A stretch of 64,000 nucleotides of DNA from assembly GCA_035510795.1 (NCBI GenBank), contig DATKGL010000021.1, positions 1-64,000 of the forward strand, written 5' to 3'. The notes beneath the pieces were generated by a model. The model had not been told where the DNA came from, did not search any database, and saw only the letters and a list, made by a program, of their open reading frames with translations. Below, one piece after another: positions 25,116 through 31,985 of this stretch. The translations under genes were made by a program, and so were the position numbers. How positions within the stretch are numbered: the first letter of the stretch is position 1; the number at the start of each line of letters is the position of its first letter. The stretch comes from DATKGL01 sp035510795 (GTDB lineage Bacteria; Patescibacteriota; Saccharimonadia; Saccharimonadales; UBA4665).

Positions 25116-26957
25116 ATGAGCAAAACAGATGATTCTTTACATGCTATGCGACATAGTGCTGCCCATATAATGGCTAACGCTGTTCAACATCTATGGCCAT
25201 CAGCAAAATTTGGCGTGGGACCGGTTATTGATGATGGTTTTTACTATGATATTGATCTAGATGGGACCAAACTATCAGATAAAGACTTTTCTCAGATAGA
25301 GGCTGAGATGAAAAAAATAATTAGTGCCGACGAACCGTTCGAACAGTTTGAGATGGATATTGATAAGGCTATTGAATGGGCCGTTCAAACTGATCAGCCC
25401 TATAAGGTTGAATTGCTAAAAGATCTACAGCGAGCCGGGACAACCAAGATGAAAGATCTTGATGCGTCTGAACTCGGTATAGCGACAGATCGTCCCAGCG
25501 CAGTGAAAAGAGTGTCATTTTACCGAAATGGAGATTTTACGGACCTCTGCAGAGGTCCACACGTTGAATCGACCGGTAAAGTCGGTGCATTTAAGCTTCT
25601 GAGAGTTGCTGGGGCCTACTGGCGGGGCATTGATACCAATCCGCAGATGCAACGCATCTATGGTTTGGCCTTTTCGAACAAAGATGAGTTAAAACGCTTT
25701 GTCGATTTGCAAGAAGAGGCGAAGAAGAGAGACCACCGTAAATTAGGTCAAGAATTAGATCTTTTCGTCATATCAGATATTATTGGCCCCGGTTTGCCGC
25801 TGTTTACTCCGAGAGGAACAATCCTAAGGAATGAATTGATTAAGTTTTCCGAAGAATTGCAGCGAAATGCCGGCTATGCGGCAGTCTGGACTCCTCATAT
25901 AACTCGAACTGAACTTTATAAGATATCTGGACATTATGAAAAATTCCCTGAGCGTTTCTCGGTAACGAGTTCAGAATCTGATGATGATTTTATGATGAAA
26001 CCGATGAACTGCCCTCACGTTACGCAAATATATGCTAGTCGTCCTCGAAGCTACCGGGATTTACCCCTGAGGTACATGGAGACAACTACTCTATATCGTG
26101 ACGAAAAGAGCGGGGAGCTTCATGGTCTATCTAGAGCAAGAGCTTTAACTCAAGATGATGCCCATGTTTTTTGCCGTCCAGATCAAATAGAGGACGAAAT
26201 GACGTCTATCGTTCGGATGGTCAAAGATATGTATAAAGTACTAGATCTTTCTCTAAAAATTGACCTTTCTTTCAGAGATGACACAGATGCTTACCTGGGT
26301 GATAAGAAAAAATGGGATAATGCTCAGGCTACGATCGAAAAAATCGCAAAAGAACAAGGAATGGATTACAGAATCGTCAAAGGTGAGGCGGCTTTTTACG
26401 GGCCGAAGATAGATATTCGTATAGCTGATGCTCTTGGCCGTGAATGGCAGTGTGCTACAATCCAACTTGATTTTGTTGAGCCAGAGAGATTCGGCCTAGA
26501 ATATGCTACCGATAACGAGAAACCAGCTCGGCCGGTTATGATTCATAAAGCTCTGCTCGGATCAATTGAACGATTTCTGAGTGTTTATATAGAACATACC
26601 GGCGGGAAATTCCCGGTTTGGCTGGCACCGGAACAGCTTAGAATCCTGACTATCAACCAAAAGGAAAAGACCGTAAAATTCGCCAACAGCTTAGCTGAAA
26701 TGGCCCAGCTCAAAGAAGTCAGGGCTGGTATTGATAACTCTAACGAGTCAGTCGGTAAAAAAATACGGAATGCGGAATTAATGAAGGTACCTTACGTAGT
26801 AGTTATTGGTGATAAAGAGATCATCTCTGGTGAGTTAACCCCTCGAATAAGAGAAGATATCAAGGTGGGAGATAAGGAAAATTCTTACAATAGTGATGAG
26901 CTTATTAGCACAATAGCTAATGAAACCAAGAGTCGCACATTGAAGACCTCGCTTTAG
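25116..26957 (+). CDS. thrS: Threonyl-tRNA synthetase without TGS domain
   Basis: The enzyme charges tRNA-Thr. The 613-aa protein starts almost directly at the editing domain (MRHSAAHIMANAVQ, the HxxxH motif; later FTDLCRGPHVEST). The class II catalytic core follows, with MNCPH (zinc Cys), TQDDAHVFC (zinc His) and MIHKALLGSIERF (third zinc ligand and motif 3). A C-terminal anticodon-binding domain completes it. The N-terminal TGS domain of about 60 residues present in most bacterial ThrRS is missing. Regulation by the upstream structured leader is likely. Confidence 0.96.
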   Translation: MSKTDDSLHAMRHSAAHIMANAVQHLWPSAKFGVGPVIDDGFYYDIDLDGTKLSDKDFSQIEAEMKKIISADEPFEQFEMDIDKAIEWAVQTDQPYKVELLKDLQRAGTTKMKDLDASELGIATDRPSAVKRVSFYRNGDFTDLCRGPHVESTGKVGAFKLLRVAGAYWRGIDTNPQMQRIYGLAFSNKDELKRFVDLQEEAKKRDHRKLGQELDLFVISDIIGPGLPLFTPRGTILRNELIKFSEELQRNAGYAAVWTPHITRTELYKISGHYEKFPERFSVTSSESDDDFMMKPMNCPHVTQIYASRPRSYRDLPLRYMETTTLYRDEKSGELHGLSRARALTQDDAHVFCRPDQIEDEMTSIVRMVKDMYKVLDLSLKIDLSFRDDTDAYLGDKKKWDNAQATIEKIAKEQGMDYRIVKGEAAFYGPKIDIRIADALGREWQCATIQLDFVEPERFGLEYATDNEKPARPVMIHKALLGSIERFLSVYIEHTGGKFPVWLAPEQLRILTINQKEKTVKFANSLAEMAQLKEVRAGIDNSNESVGKKIRNAELMKVPYVVVIGDKEIISGELTPRIREDIKVGDKENSYNSDELISTIANETKSRTLKTSL

Positions 26958-26962
26958 CTACA

Positions 26963-27295
26963 ATGCCAAGGGTAGACACAGACTTTAAGAACCAAGTTTA
27001 CGCAACGGTCAAGCAAATACCTCAAGGTAAGGTTGCTACCTATGGCCAAATTGCAGCAATTTGCGGAGCAGCTTGGGCGGCGTGGGAAGTAGGGCAGATT
27101 GCTCATTTTGGTTTGAGCTCAATTCCATGGCATCGCGTGGTTAATAAAAAGGGCAGTCTGGCTAGTGGTTACACCCCCGGCGGGCGCGCCAGCCAGAAAA
27201 AACTATTACAAGATGAAAAAGTTACATTTGTCGATGAATATCAAGTTGATATAAGCTTACATTTATGGCAGCCGAACCTGAAAGACATCCATTAA
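26963..27295 (+). CDS. Alkyltransferase-like protein (ATL), MGMT family
   Basis: The 110-aa protein equals the DNA-binding domain of O6-alkylguanine-DNA alkyltransferase (VYATVKQIPQGKVATYGQIA; GGRASQKKLL). The active-site PCHRV motif reads PWHRV, so the alkyl-accepting Cys is Trp. This is the hallmark of ATL proteins, which bind alkylated guanine and hand the lesion to nucleotide excision repair. It starts five bases after thrS, and its end overlaps the miaA start by 31 bases. Confidence 0.9.
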   Translation: MPRVDTDFKNQVYATVKQIPQGKVATYGQIAAICGAAWAAWEVGQIAHFGLSSIPWHRVVNKKGSLASGYTPGGRASQKKLLQDEKVTFVDEYQVDISLHLWQPNLKDIH

Positions 27296-28140
27296 TTGTA
27301 ATTTTGGGACAAACAGCATCTGGTAAGTCTGAATTGGCGATTGAAATGGCCACGCGTTTTAATGGCGAGATTATATCAGCCGATTCGCGGGCTATATATA
27401 AGAATATGGACATAGGAACTGCTAAACCGAATCTTGCCGCTCGAAAGAGAATCAAGCACCATCTTATAGATGTAGTCTATCCCGACCAACCATTCAATGT
27501 ATCTGATTATAAGAAATTAGCAGAAGAAGCCATCGTTAATGTTCAAGAGAAGGGTAAAATTCCATTTCTGGTTGGCGGAACAGGTCTATATATAGACTCT
27601 GTTCTCTACAACTTTAGTTTTAGACCGAAAGCGTCAGCCGCAATACGGGATCAACTTGAAACGCGAACGGTCGCCCAACTTAAAGATATTATTTTCAGGT
27701 CAGGTCTGGATTTACCCAACAACCCCGAAAATCGCCGTCATCTGATCAGGACAGTTGAAGCGGGAGGCGTACCGAGTAAATGTTCCGTGATCAGGCCGGA
27801 TACTCTTATCATCGGGATCCAATTGTCACCAGAAGAACTAAAAGATAGAATTACGCATAGAATTTACGACATGATAAATGCTGGACTAGTTGATGAGATC
27901 AAACTATTAACCAGCCAATATGGTTGGGATCTTCCATCAATGCAGCTACCAAACTATAAGGCATTACGCCCCTTTATTGAAAAACAGCAACCATTAAGCC
28001 AGGTAATCAACCAAGCAATTACTAAAGAACGCCAATATTCCAAAAGACAAGCAGTTTGGTTTAAGCGTAATAAATCTATTCATTGGGTCAATCAACAGAT
28101 AGAAGTTGTTGATATTATAACAACCTTTTTGAACAAATAA
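27265..28140 (+). CDS. miaA: tRNA dimethylallyltransferase MiaA
   Basis: MiaA adds a dimethylallyl group to A37 of tRNAs reading U-starting codons. Seen: P-loop GQTASGKSELA near residue 14, the ISADSRAIYKNMDIGTAKP motif, HHLIDV, VGGTGLYIDSVLY and a C-terminal KRQAVWFKRN motif. Length 291 aa is normal. The start lies inside the end of the ATL gene, in another frame, implying coupled translation. Confidence 0.95.
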   Translation: MAAEPERHPLIVILGQTASGKSELAIEMATRFNGEIISADSRAIYKNMDIGTAKPNLAARKRIKHHLIDVVYPDQPFNVSDYKKLAEEAIVNVQEKGKIPFLVGGTGLYIDSVLYNFSFRPKASAAIRDQLETRTVAQLKDIIFRSGLDLPNNPENRRHLIRTVEAGGVPSKCSVIRPDTLIIGIQLSPEELKDRITHRIYDMINAGLVDEIKLLTSQYGWDLPSMQLPNYKALRPFIEKQQPLSQVINQAITKERQYSKRQAVWFKRNKSIHWVNQQIEVVDIITTFLNK

Positions 28141-28165
28141 CTTATAATATTATCATTACTTCTGC

Positions 28166-28171
28166 TACAAT
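28166..28171 (+). promoter_or_regulatory. Extended -10 promoter (TG-c-TACAAT)
   Basis: The box ends 6 bases before the ATG at 28178, predicting a leaderless transcript for the winged-helix gene. Confidence 0.5.
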
Positions 28172-28177
28172 GAATTT

Positions 28178-28765
28178 ATGATTGAACAGTTGTTTGGGTC
28201 AAAGACTAGAGCAAAACTACTAAGGCTGTTTTTCTCAAATCCTAACCGCTCATTCTATGTTCGCGAAATTACTCGGAAAATTGATGAGCAGATAAACTCT
28301 GTCAGACGCGAACTTGCCAACCTTTTAAGTATTGGCATAATCTCTTCTGACACAACAAATAATCGACTTTATTACGAAGTTAATCAAAATTTTGAATATT
28401 ATCGCCCGTTGAAAGAGATATTTAGCGGGGCTGTCAGCGAAAAGACGGCTACTAAGGCCATCAGTGCCTCTACCGAACCACTCAATTCACTAGGGAACGT
28501 TGCATTAGCAATCTATACGGGGCATTTTACCCGGGACGATACCAGCGGCATCGATATACTGATTGTCGGGAACATTAACCAGTCCAAACTTAATAAGTTT
28601 ATCGAACAGCTAGAAGTTGAAGAAGGCAAGGAAATGCGCTACGTTGTCATGCCCTTAAAGGAATTTGAGTACCGAAAGCAAATTAATGACCGGTTTATAC
28701 AAGTTTTATTAGAAGCCAAGAAACAAATAATAATCGATCGGCACAACATGCTGAGTGTTAAATAG
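28178..28765 (+). CDS. Winged-helix protein with nucleotidyltransferase-like C-terminus
   Basis: Residues 1-75 form an ArsR-type winged helix (LFGSKTRAKLLRLFF, FYVREITRKIDEQINSVRRELANLLSIGII). The C-terminal half (about residues 105-190) contains DTSGIDILIVGNIN, which resembles a minimal nucleotidyltransferase fold with weakened catalytic aspartates. Such fusions are frequent in archaea and CPR bacteria and are usually taken as transcription regulators. The target is unknown. It is 14 bases ahead of the metallo-beta-lactamase-fold gene and probably shares a transcript with it. Confidence 0.72.
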   Translation: MIEQLFGSKTRAKLLRLFFSNPNRSFYVREITRKIDEQINSVRRELANLLSIGIISSDTTNNRLYYEVNQNFEYYRPLKEIFSGAVSEKTATKAISASTEPLNSLGNVALAIYTGHFTRDDTSGIDILIVGNINQSKLNKFIEQLEVEEGKEMRYVVMPLKEFEYRKQINDRFIQVLLEAKKQIIIDRHNMLSVK

Positions 28766-28779
28766 AGTAATATAGATAG

Positions 28780-29406
28780 ATGGAACTACAATTTTACGGC
28801 GCTAATTGTCTGACAATTACCACTAAACAAGCTCGTATAGTGGTTGACGATAACTTAAGTGAGCTTGGCGGTAAATCTGTTAGTAAAGATGGCGACATCG
28901 CTGTCTTTACTCATCAGCACGGTAATCCGAAAGAGCTCCCTAAGTTAATTATCGATGGGCCTGGCGAGTATGAGGTATCTGGGGTGTCCATTCGTGGCAT
29001 AGGTGTCAGGGGGCACATGGATGAAGCGTCAGAGACAACCTCGACCCTTTATAAGATTCTGATTGATGATATCAGATTGGTTATAACCGGACATGTTCAC
29101 CCTGATCTATCAGATAAGCAACTTGAAACAATAGGTATCGTTGATGTTCTTTGTATGCCGATGGGCGGTAACGGCTATACGCTTGATCCTGAAGGTGCGC
29201 TCAAATTAATTAAAGAAATAGAACCAAAATTGGTTATACCTACGCACTATGCCGCTGAAGGCCTCAATTATCCAGTCCCGCAAAAATCTTTGGATGAAAT
29301 ACTGCAGCTTATTGGCATGGAACCAATAGATCGTGTCACCAAACTGCGTGTGAAGTTAGCGGACCTGGCTGATCTCACCCAGTTGATAGTTTTAGAGAAG
29401 AATTAA
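28780..29406 (+). CDS. Metallo-beta-lactamase fold protein, metal site degenerate
   Basis: The 208-aa protein follows the short MBL fold of the UlaG/YtnP-like 'Zn-dependent hydrolase' group: GANCLTITTKQARIVVDD, FTHQHGNPKEL, GPGEYEVSGVSIRGI, ITGHVHPDL, PMGGNGYTL and PTHYAAEG. The usual HxHxDH signature is reduced to HQHGNP, so metal binding is doubtful or altered. The substrate is unknown. It overlaps the convergent rpmB stop by 4 bases. Confidence 0.75.
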   Translation: MELQFYGANCLTITTKQARIVVDDNLSELGGKSVSKDGDIAVFTHQHGNPKELPKLIIDGPGEYEVSGVSIRGIGVRGHMDEASETTSTLYKILIDDIRLVITGHVHPDLSDKQLETIGIVDVLCMPMGGNGYTLDPEGALKLIKEIEPKLVIPTHYAAEGLNYPVPQKSLDEILQLIGMEPIDRVTKLRVKLADLADLTQLIVLEKN

Positions 29407-29624
29407 CTAGTTTTTTTAGTAGTAAGAGATTCAGTCACTAACAAACCCTTTTTCTTGAGAGTTCTGATAGCATTTGCACTGATTTTAACTGAGACTTTTT
29501 TGTTGTCTATCAAGATGGTCTTAGTTTGAAGATTTGGTTTCCAGACTTTCTTGGTGTGCCTCTGAGAAAAGCTGACATTGCTGCCATACTGTTTACCTTT
29601 ACCGGTTATTTCACACTTTTGCAT
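29403..29624 (-). CDS. rpmB: Ribosomal protein bL28
   Basis: The 73-aa protein begins MQKCEITGKGKQYGSNVSFSQ and contains RHTKKVWKPNLQ and the basic C-terminal half (VSVKISANAIRTLKKKGL), all typical of bL28. It retains one of the zinc-type cysteines (KCEITGK). It is a component of the large subunit near the E site. It is transcribed alone, convergent to the upstream gene. Confidence 0.95.
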   Translation of the reverse strand: MQKCEITGKGKQYGSNVSFSQRHTKKVWKPNLQTKTILIDNKKVSVKISANAIRTLKKKGLLVTESLTTKKTS

Positions 29625-29710
29625 TATAAGAATCCTTTGCTTGAGGTGTTATTGTAGCGATTTTCAAGGAGCCAGTCAACTCTTGGGTAAGTTTTCATCT
29701 TGCTGTCCTG

Positions 29711-29716
29711 TATACT
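29711..29716 (+). promoter_or_regulatory. -10 box TATACT of the M50 protease gene
   Basis: The box ends 6 bases before the ATG at 29723; a leaderless message is predicted. Confidence 0.5.
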
Positions 29717-29722
29717 GAACTT

Positions 29723-30355
29723 ATGTTTACGGGTCTGAGTCTATCTGGCGATTTATTGATAGTGGTCTTTATCATCTTCTCTATAGCTATTCATGAGGCT
29801 ATGCACGGCTTTATGGCGCACTCCCTTGGCGACGATACCGCAAAAGAAGCAGGACGACTAACACTCAATCCCTTAAAGCACATAGATCTGTACAGCACGG
29901 TTCTGCTGCCAATCGTTATGGTTTTACTTTTTCATGTACCATTTTTGGTCGCTAAACCGGTGCCGTTTAACCCCCACAGAGTAAAATTTCATGAGTATGG
30001 TGTAGCTTTGGTTGGATTGGCTGGACCAGTCACCAACTTGATCTTGGCCGGTATAGCTGCCATCGTCTTCCACCTCTCGATTAATAGTCTGAGTCAAGGT
30101 GTTCTCCAATACATCTTTTATTTTATTGAAATAAATGTTTGGGTGTTTGTCTTCAATATGATTCCATTTCCACCGCTCGATGGATCACGTTTGCTCTATG
30201 CTTTTGCTCCCGAGGCCCTGAAGAAAGTGATGGAGAAAATTGAATCGATGGGCTGGACAGCAATCATCATTATCCTTTTCCTTTTCTACACCGTACTTGG
30301 TCCTCCAATAGTATCAATCGACAATCATCTGATAAATTTATTGGTGTTCAGATAG
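29723..30355 (+). CDS. Site-2-type membrane metalloprotease, M50 family
   Basis: The 210-aa polytopic protein carries the zinc motif HEAMHG (family HExxH) in helix 1 near residue 24. In a later helix it has the second motif MIPFPPLDGSR, whose Asp is the third zinc ligand. About six hydrophobic segments are visible. There is no PDZ domain, so it belongs to the minimal group-3 site-2 proteases. Typical role: intramembrane cleavage of membrane-bound regulators. The substrate is unknown. Confidence 0.88.
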   Translation: MFTGLSLSGDLLIVVFIIFSIAIHEAMHGFMAHSLGDDTAKEAGRLTLNPLKHIDLYSTVLLPIVMVLLFHVPFLVAKPVPFNPHRVKFHEYGVALVGLAGPVTNLILAGIAAIVFHLSINSLSQGVLQYIFYFIEINVWVFVFNMIPFPPLDGSRLLYAFAPEALKKVMEKIESMGWTAIIIILFLFYTVLGPPIVSIDNHLINLLVFR

Positions 30356-30367
30356 ACTTTTTCCAAC

Positions 30368-30373
30368 TATAAT
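30368..30373 (+). promoter_or_regulatory. Consensus -10 box TATAAT before the structured RNA
   Basis: It ends 6 bases before 30380, where the closing stem of the RNA begins, so the predicted +1 coincides with the RNA 5' end. The -35 region is weak. Confidence 0.55.
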
Positions 30374-30379
30374 GATTTC

Positions 30380-30521
30380 AGGCTGGGAATAATGCCGATT
30401 GAATGATTATCTGAATAAAAAAACAAATGGGAGTTCAAGATTTTTAATGTCCGAGGATATTAAGTGAGAACACCCACCTGGTAAAAACAGGTTTAATCAT
30501 ATTCGGTTACATTCTCAGCCT
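30380..30521 (+). ncRNA. Structured non-coding RNA, 6S-like architecture
   Basis: A rod-shaped fold is clear. The closing stem is AGGCTGGGAAT (30380-30390) with ATTCTCAGCCT (30511-30521), 11 pairs including one G-U. Second come CCGA/TCGG and ATGATTA/TAATCAT, then an A-rich open strand (30410-30428). The apical stem is GGGAGTTC/GAACACCC (30429-30475), topped by TTAATGTC-CGAG-GATATTAA. A small hairpin ACCTG/CAGGT (30476-30492) sits on the 3' side of the bubble. That layout resembles 6S RNA, though 142 nt is short. It may be cut from the downstream tRNA-Pro by RNase P. Confidence 0.62.
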
Positions 30522-30531
30522 ATTTTAATAA

Positions 30532-30607
30532 CGGGGTGTGGCGCAGTTGGTAGCGCATACGGCTGGGGGCCGTGAGGCCGCAGGTTCAAGTCCTGTCACC
30601 CCGACCA
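30532..30607 (+). tRNA. tRNA-Pro(GGG)
   Basis: CGGGGTG pairs with CACCCCG; anticodon loop CTGGGGG reads GGG; discriminator A; CCA is encoded. It lies 10 bases after the structured RNA with no terminator between. Confidence 0.94.
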
Positions 30608-30617
30608 CGTAATTAGC

Positions 30618-30800
30618 TCAAGACCTTTGCAACATTTCAGCAGGTGTTCTGTACTGCAAGCTAGAGTGTAGTCTTTCTTGGTTGTAGTATTCAAGATAGT
30701 TCTCGAGTTGTTTATGTATTAGCTCTGAGTTGGGAAACCTTCTAGACAGACCTTCTTCTTGGATAGTCCTGTTGAATCTCTCAATGAAGCCATTGCTTTA
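30618..30800 (-). pseudogene. 3' remnant of an IS3-type transposase (integrase core)
   Basis: The minus strand encodes NGFIERFNRTIQEEGLS, RRFPNSELIHKQLENYLEYY and NQERLHSSLQYRTPAEML before a stop at 30618. This is the C-terminus of a DDE integrase, including the catalytic Glu region, and is about one fifth of a full gene. It is cut abruptly at 30800, where a fragment of opposite orientation begins. Confidence 0.85.
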
Positions 30801-30881
30801 CAAATCCACTACTACAATACAAAGCGCATTCACAATGCTTTAGGCATGAGCCCAGCGGCTTACGCCGCTACGCTTAAATAG
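30801..30881 (+). pseudogene. 3' remnant of a second, opposite-strand transposase
   Basis: The plus frame reads QIHYYNTKRIHNALGMSPAAYA then ATLK and stop. This is the tail of an integrase-core transposase of the IS3/IS481 type, different in sequence from the adjacent minus-strand fragment. No start or upstream part exists. Confidence 0.78.
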
Positions 30882-30959
30882 CGAGACAAGGTGTTCGGAA
30901 TTTGGGGAGGATGACATCTGCTCTCGCTTTAGGTAGTAATGGGTTGTTAGAATAACTCA

Positions 30960-31013
30960 TACGGCTGTTCTCCTGTTTAGATTTAGTAGTCCTTACAGTG
31001 TAGAACAGCCGTA
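30960..31013. repeat. 12-bp inverted repeat with 30-base spacer
   Basis: TACGGCTGTTCT (30960-30971) and AGAACAGCCGTA (31002-31013) are perfect inverse copies beside the transposase scraps. It may be the end of a small mobile element or a hairpin; no T-tract follows. Confidence 0.5.
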
Positions 31014-31052
31014 CTTTGTATGTTGCAGAGCTAGTGGGCTCTTACGCGACCA

Positions 31053-31081
31053 TTGACATTCTATAAATCTTATGCTATTAT
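31053..31081 (+). promoter_or_regulatory. Near-consensus promoter giving a leaderless message
   Basis: TTGACA (31053-31058), spacer of 17, TG-c-TATTAT (31076-31081). The ATG at 31089 is 7 bases after the -10 box. Confidence 0.75.
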
Positions 31082-31088
31082 TGTGCTC

Positions 31089-31709
31089 ATGAAAAACAAC
31101 GAATCCATAGCAAACAAACATAACAGAATAAGTCACGGTAAAGCTGCCATAAGAGCGGGAGTTTTAAGTGTAAGCCTACTAATTCCTGCAGCTCCTGCTG
31201 CAAGCGCAAGTGTAGCTCATAACACTGAACCTGCTGTAGCTGCCCCCGCAAGACCAGAAACCTTGTCGCAGGTGATTACAGCCCAAGAAAAAAGAATTAG
31301 TGATGATATCGGCAACGGAGTACCTGTTACTTTTAGGGCAGGTATGGTCTATTACCATGGCGGTAATGTAAAGCCTTTCGATATAATAAATCCTCTATGG
31401 TTTACGGCAGAAGTAGGGTCCGGGGGGGAACGTAAGCCGGTCACATTTGTTGGTTATATTCAACAGAAAGGTGGACCTACTGGTCCTGATGTAGTCGTAC
31501 TTGAATATAATAAGAAAACTACTGACATAGAACAGTATTCTGAAAATCCGGCGCTACCCAATGAAAATGAAGTCATTTTCCCTCCTAGCTATCCTGTTGA
31601 AGCGTCTTTTGACACAAATAATCCAGTTAACCCACAAACGGGTAACCAGTATACTTATCCTGATAATGGTCAGCCTTTATCGATAGGATATGAAGTTCTT
31701 GCTAAATAG
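31089..31709 (+). CDS. Secreted protein of unknown function
   Basis: The start at 31089 is fixed by the promoter, which occupies any longer reading frame. The 206-aa product has a long basic n-region, a hydrophobic core (IRAGVLSVSLLIPAAPAA) and a signal-peptidase-type end (AAPAASAS). The mature part has an LSQVITAQEKRISDDIGNG helix and then beta-rich, Pro/Asn-rich sequence with VTFVGYIQQKGG. No cysteines and no known catalytic motif are seen. It stands alone between transposase remnants and a peptidase gene. Confidence 0.75.
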   Translation: MKNNESIANKHNRISHGKAAIRAGVLSVSLLIPAAPAASASVAHNTEPAVAAPARPETLSQVITAQEKRISDDIGNGVPVTFRAGMVYYHGGNVKPFDIINPLWFTAEVGSGGERKPVTFVGYIQQKGGPTGPDVVVLEYNKKTTDIEQYSENPALPNENEVIFPPSYPVEASFDTNNPVNPQTGNQYTYPDNGQPLSIGYEVLAK

Positions 31710-31810
31710 TGGCATATAACACAGAAGTAATTTAGCGCATAGGCGAGGGGTTAGTTAAGGTAAGTAGTATTAGCGAGCCTTTGTTCAAGAAGCCTTACGT
31801 TACACTTAAA

Positions 31811-31942
31811 TTAGTAGCTGTATGTCTGTTGATATTTAGTTTTACGAATATCTATTAACTCCTGTCGCCAGGAGGGAACCGGATTATCAATAAACCACTC
31901 CGCTATATTACCCAGCAGTCGTTCAATAACCTTATCTTCTGT
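31811..31942 (-). pseudogene. Possible gene remnant (about 43 codons, no start)
   Basis: An open minus-strand frame encodes EDKVIERLLGNIAEWFIDNP and VPSWRQELIDIRKTKYQQTY before a stop at 31811. It reads like protein but lacks any start codon, and a stop lies directly upstream. The 276-base gap 31710-31985 holds nothing else that I can identify. Confidence 0.25.
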
Positions 31943-31985
31943 TCAACCAAAAATATTATTGCAAAAGTATAAATTACTCTTTTGC

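Noticed and set aside
30380..30521. SRP RNA (4.5S) as identity of the structured RNA
   Set aside because: The conserved GGAA tetraloop and the domain IV asymmetric loop are not present.
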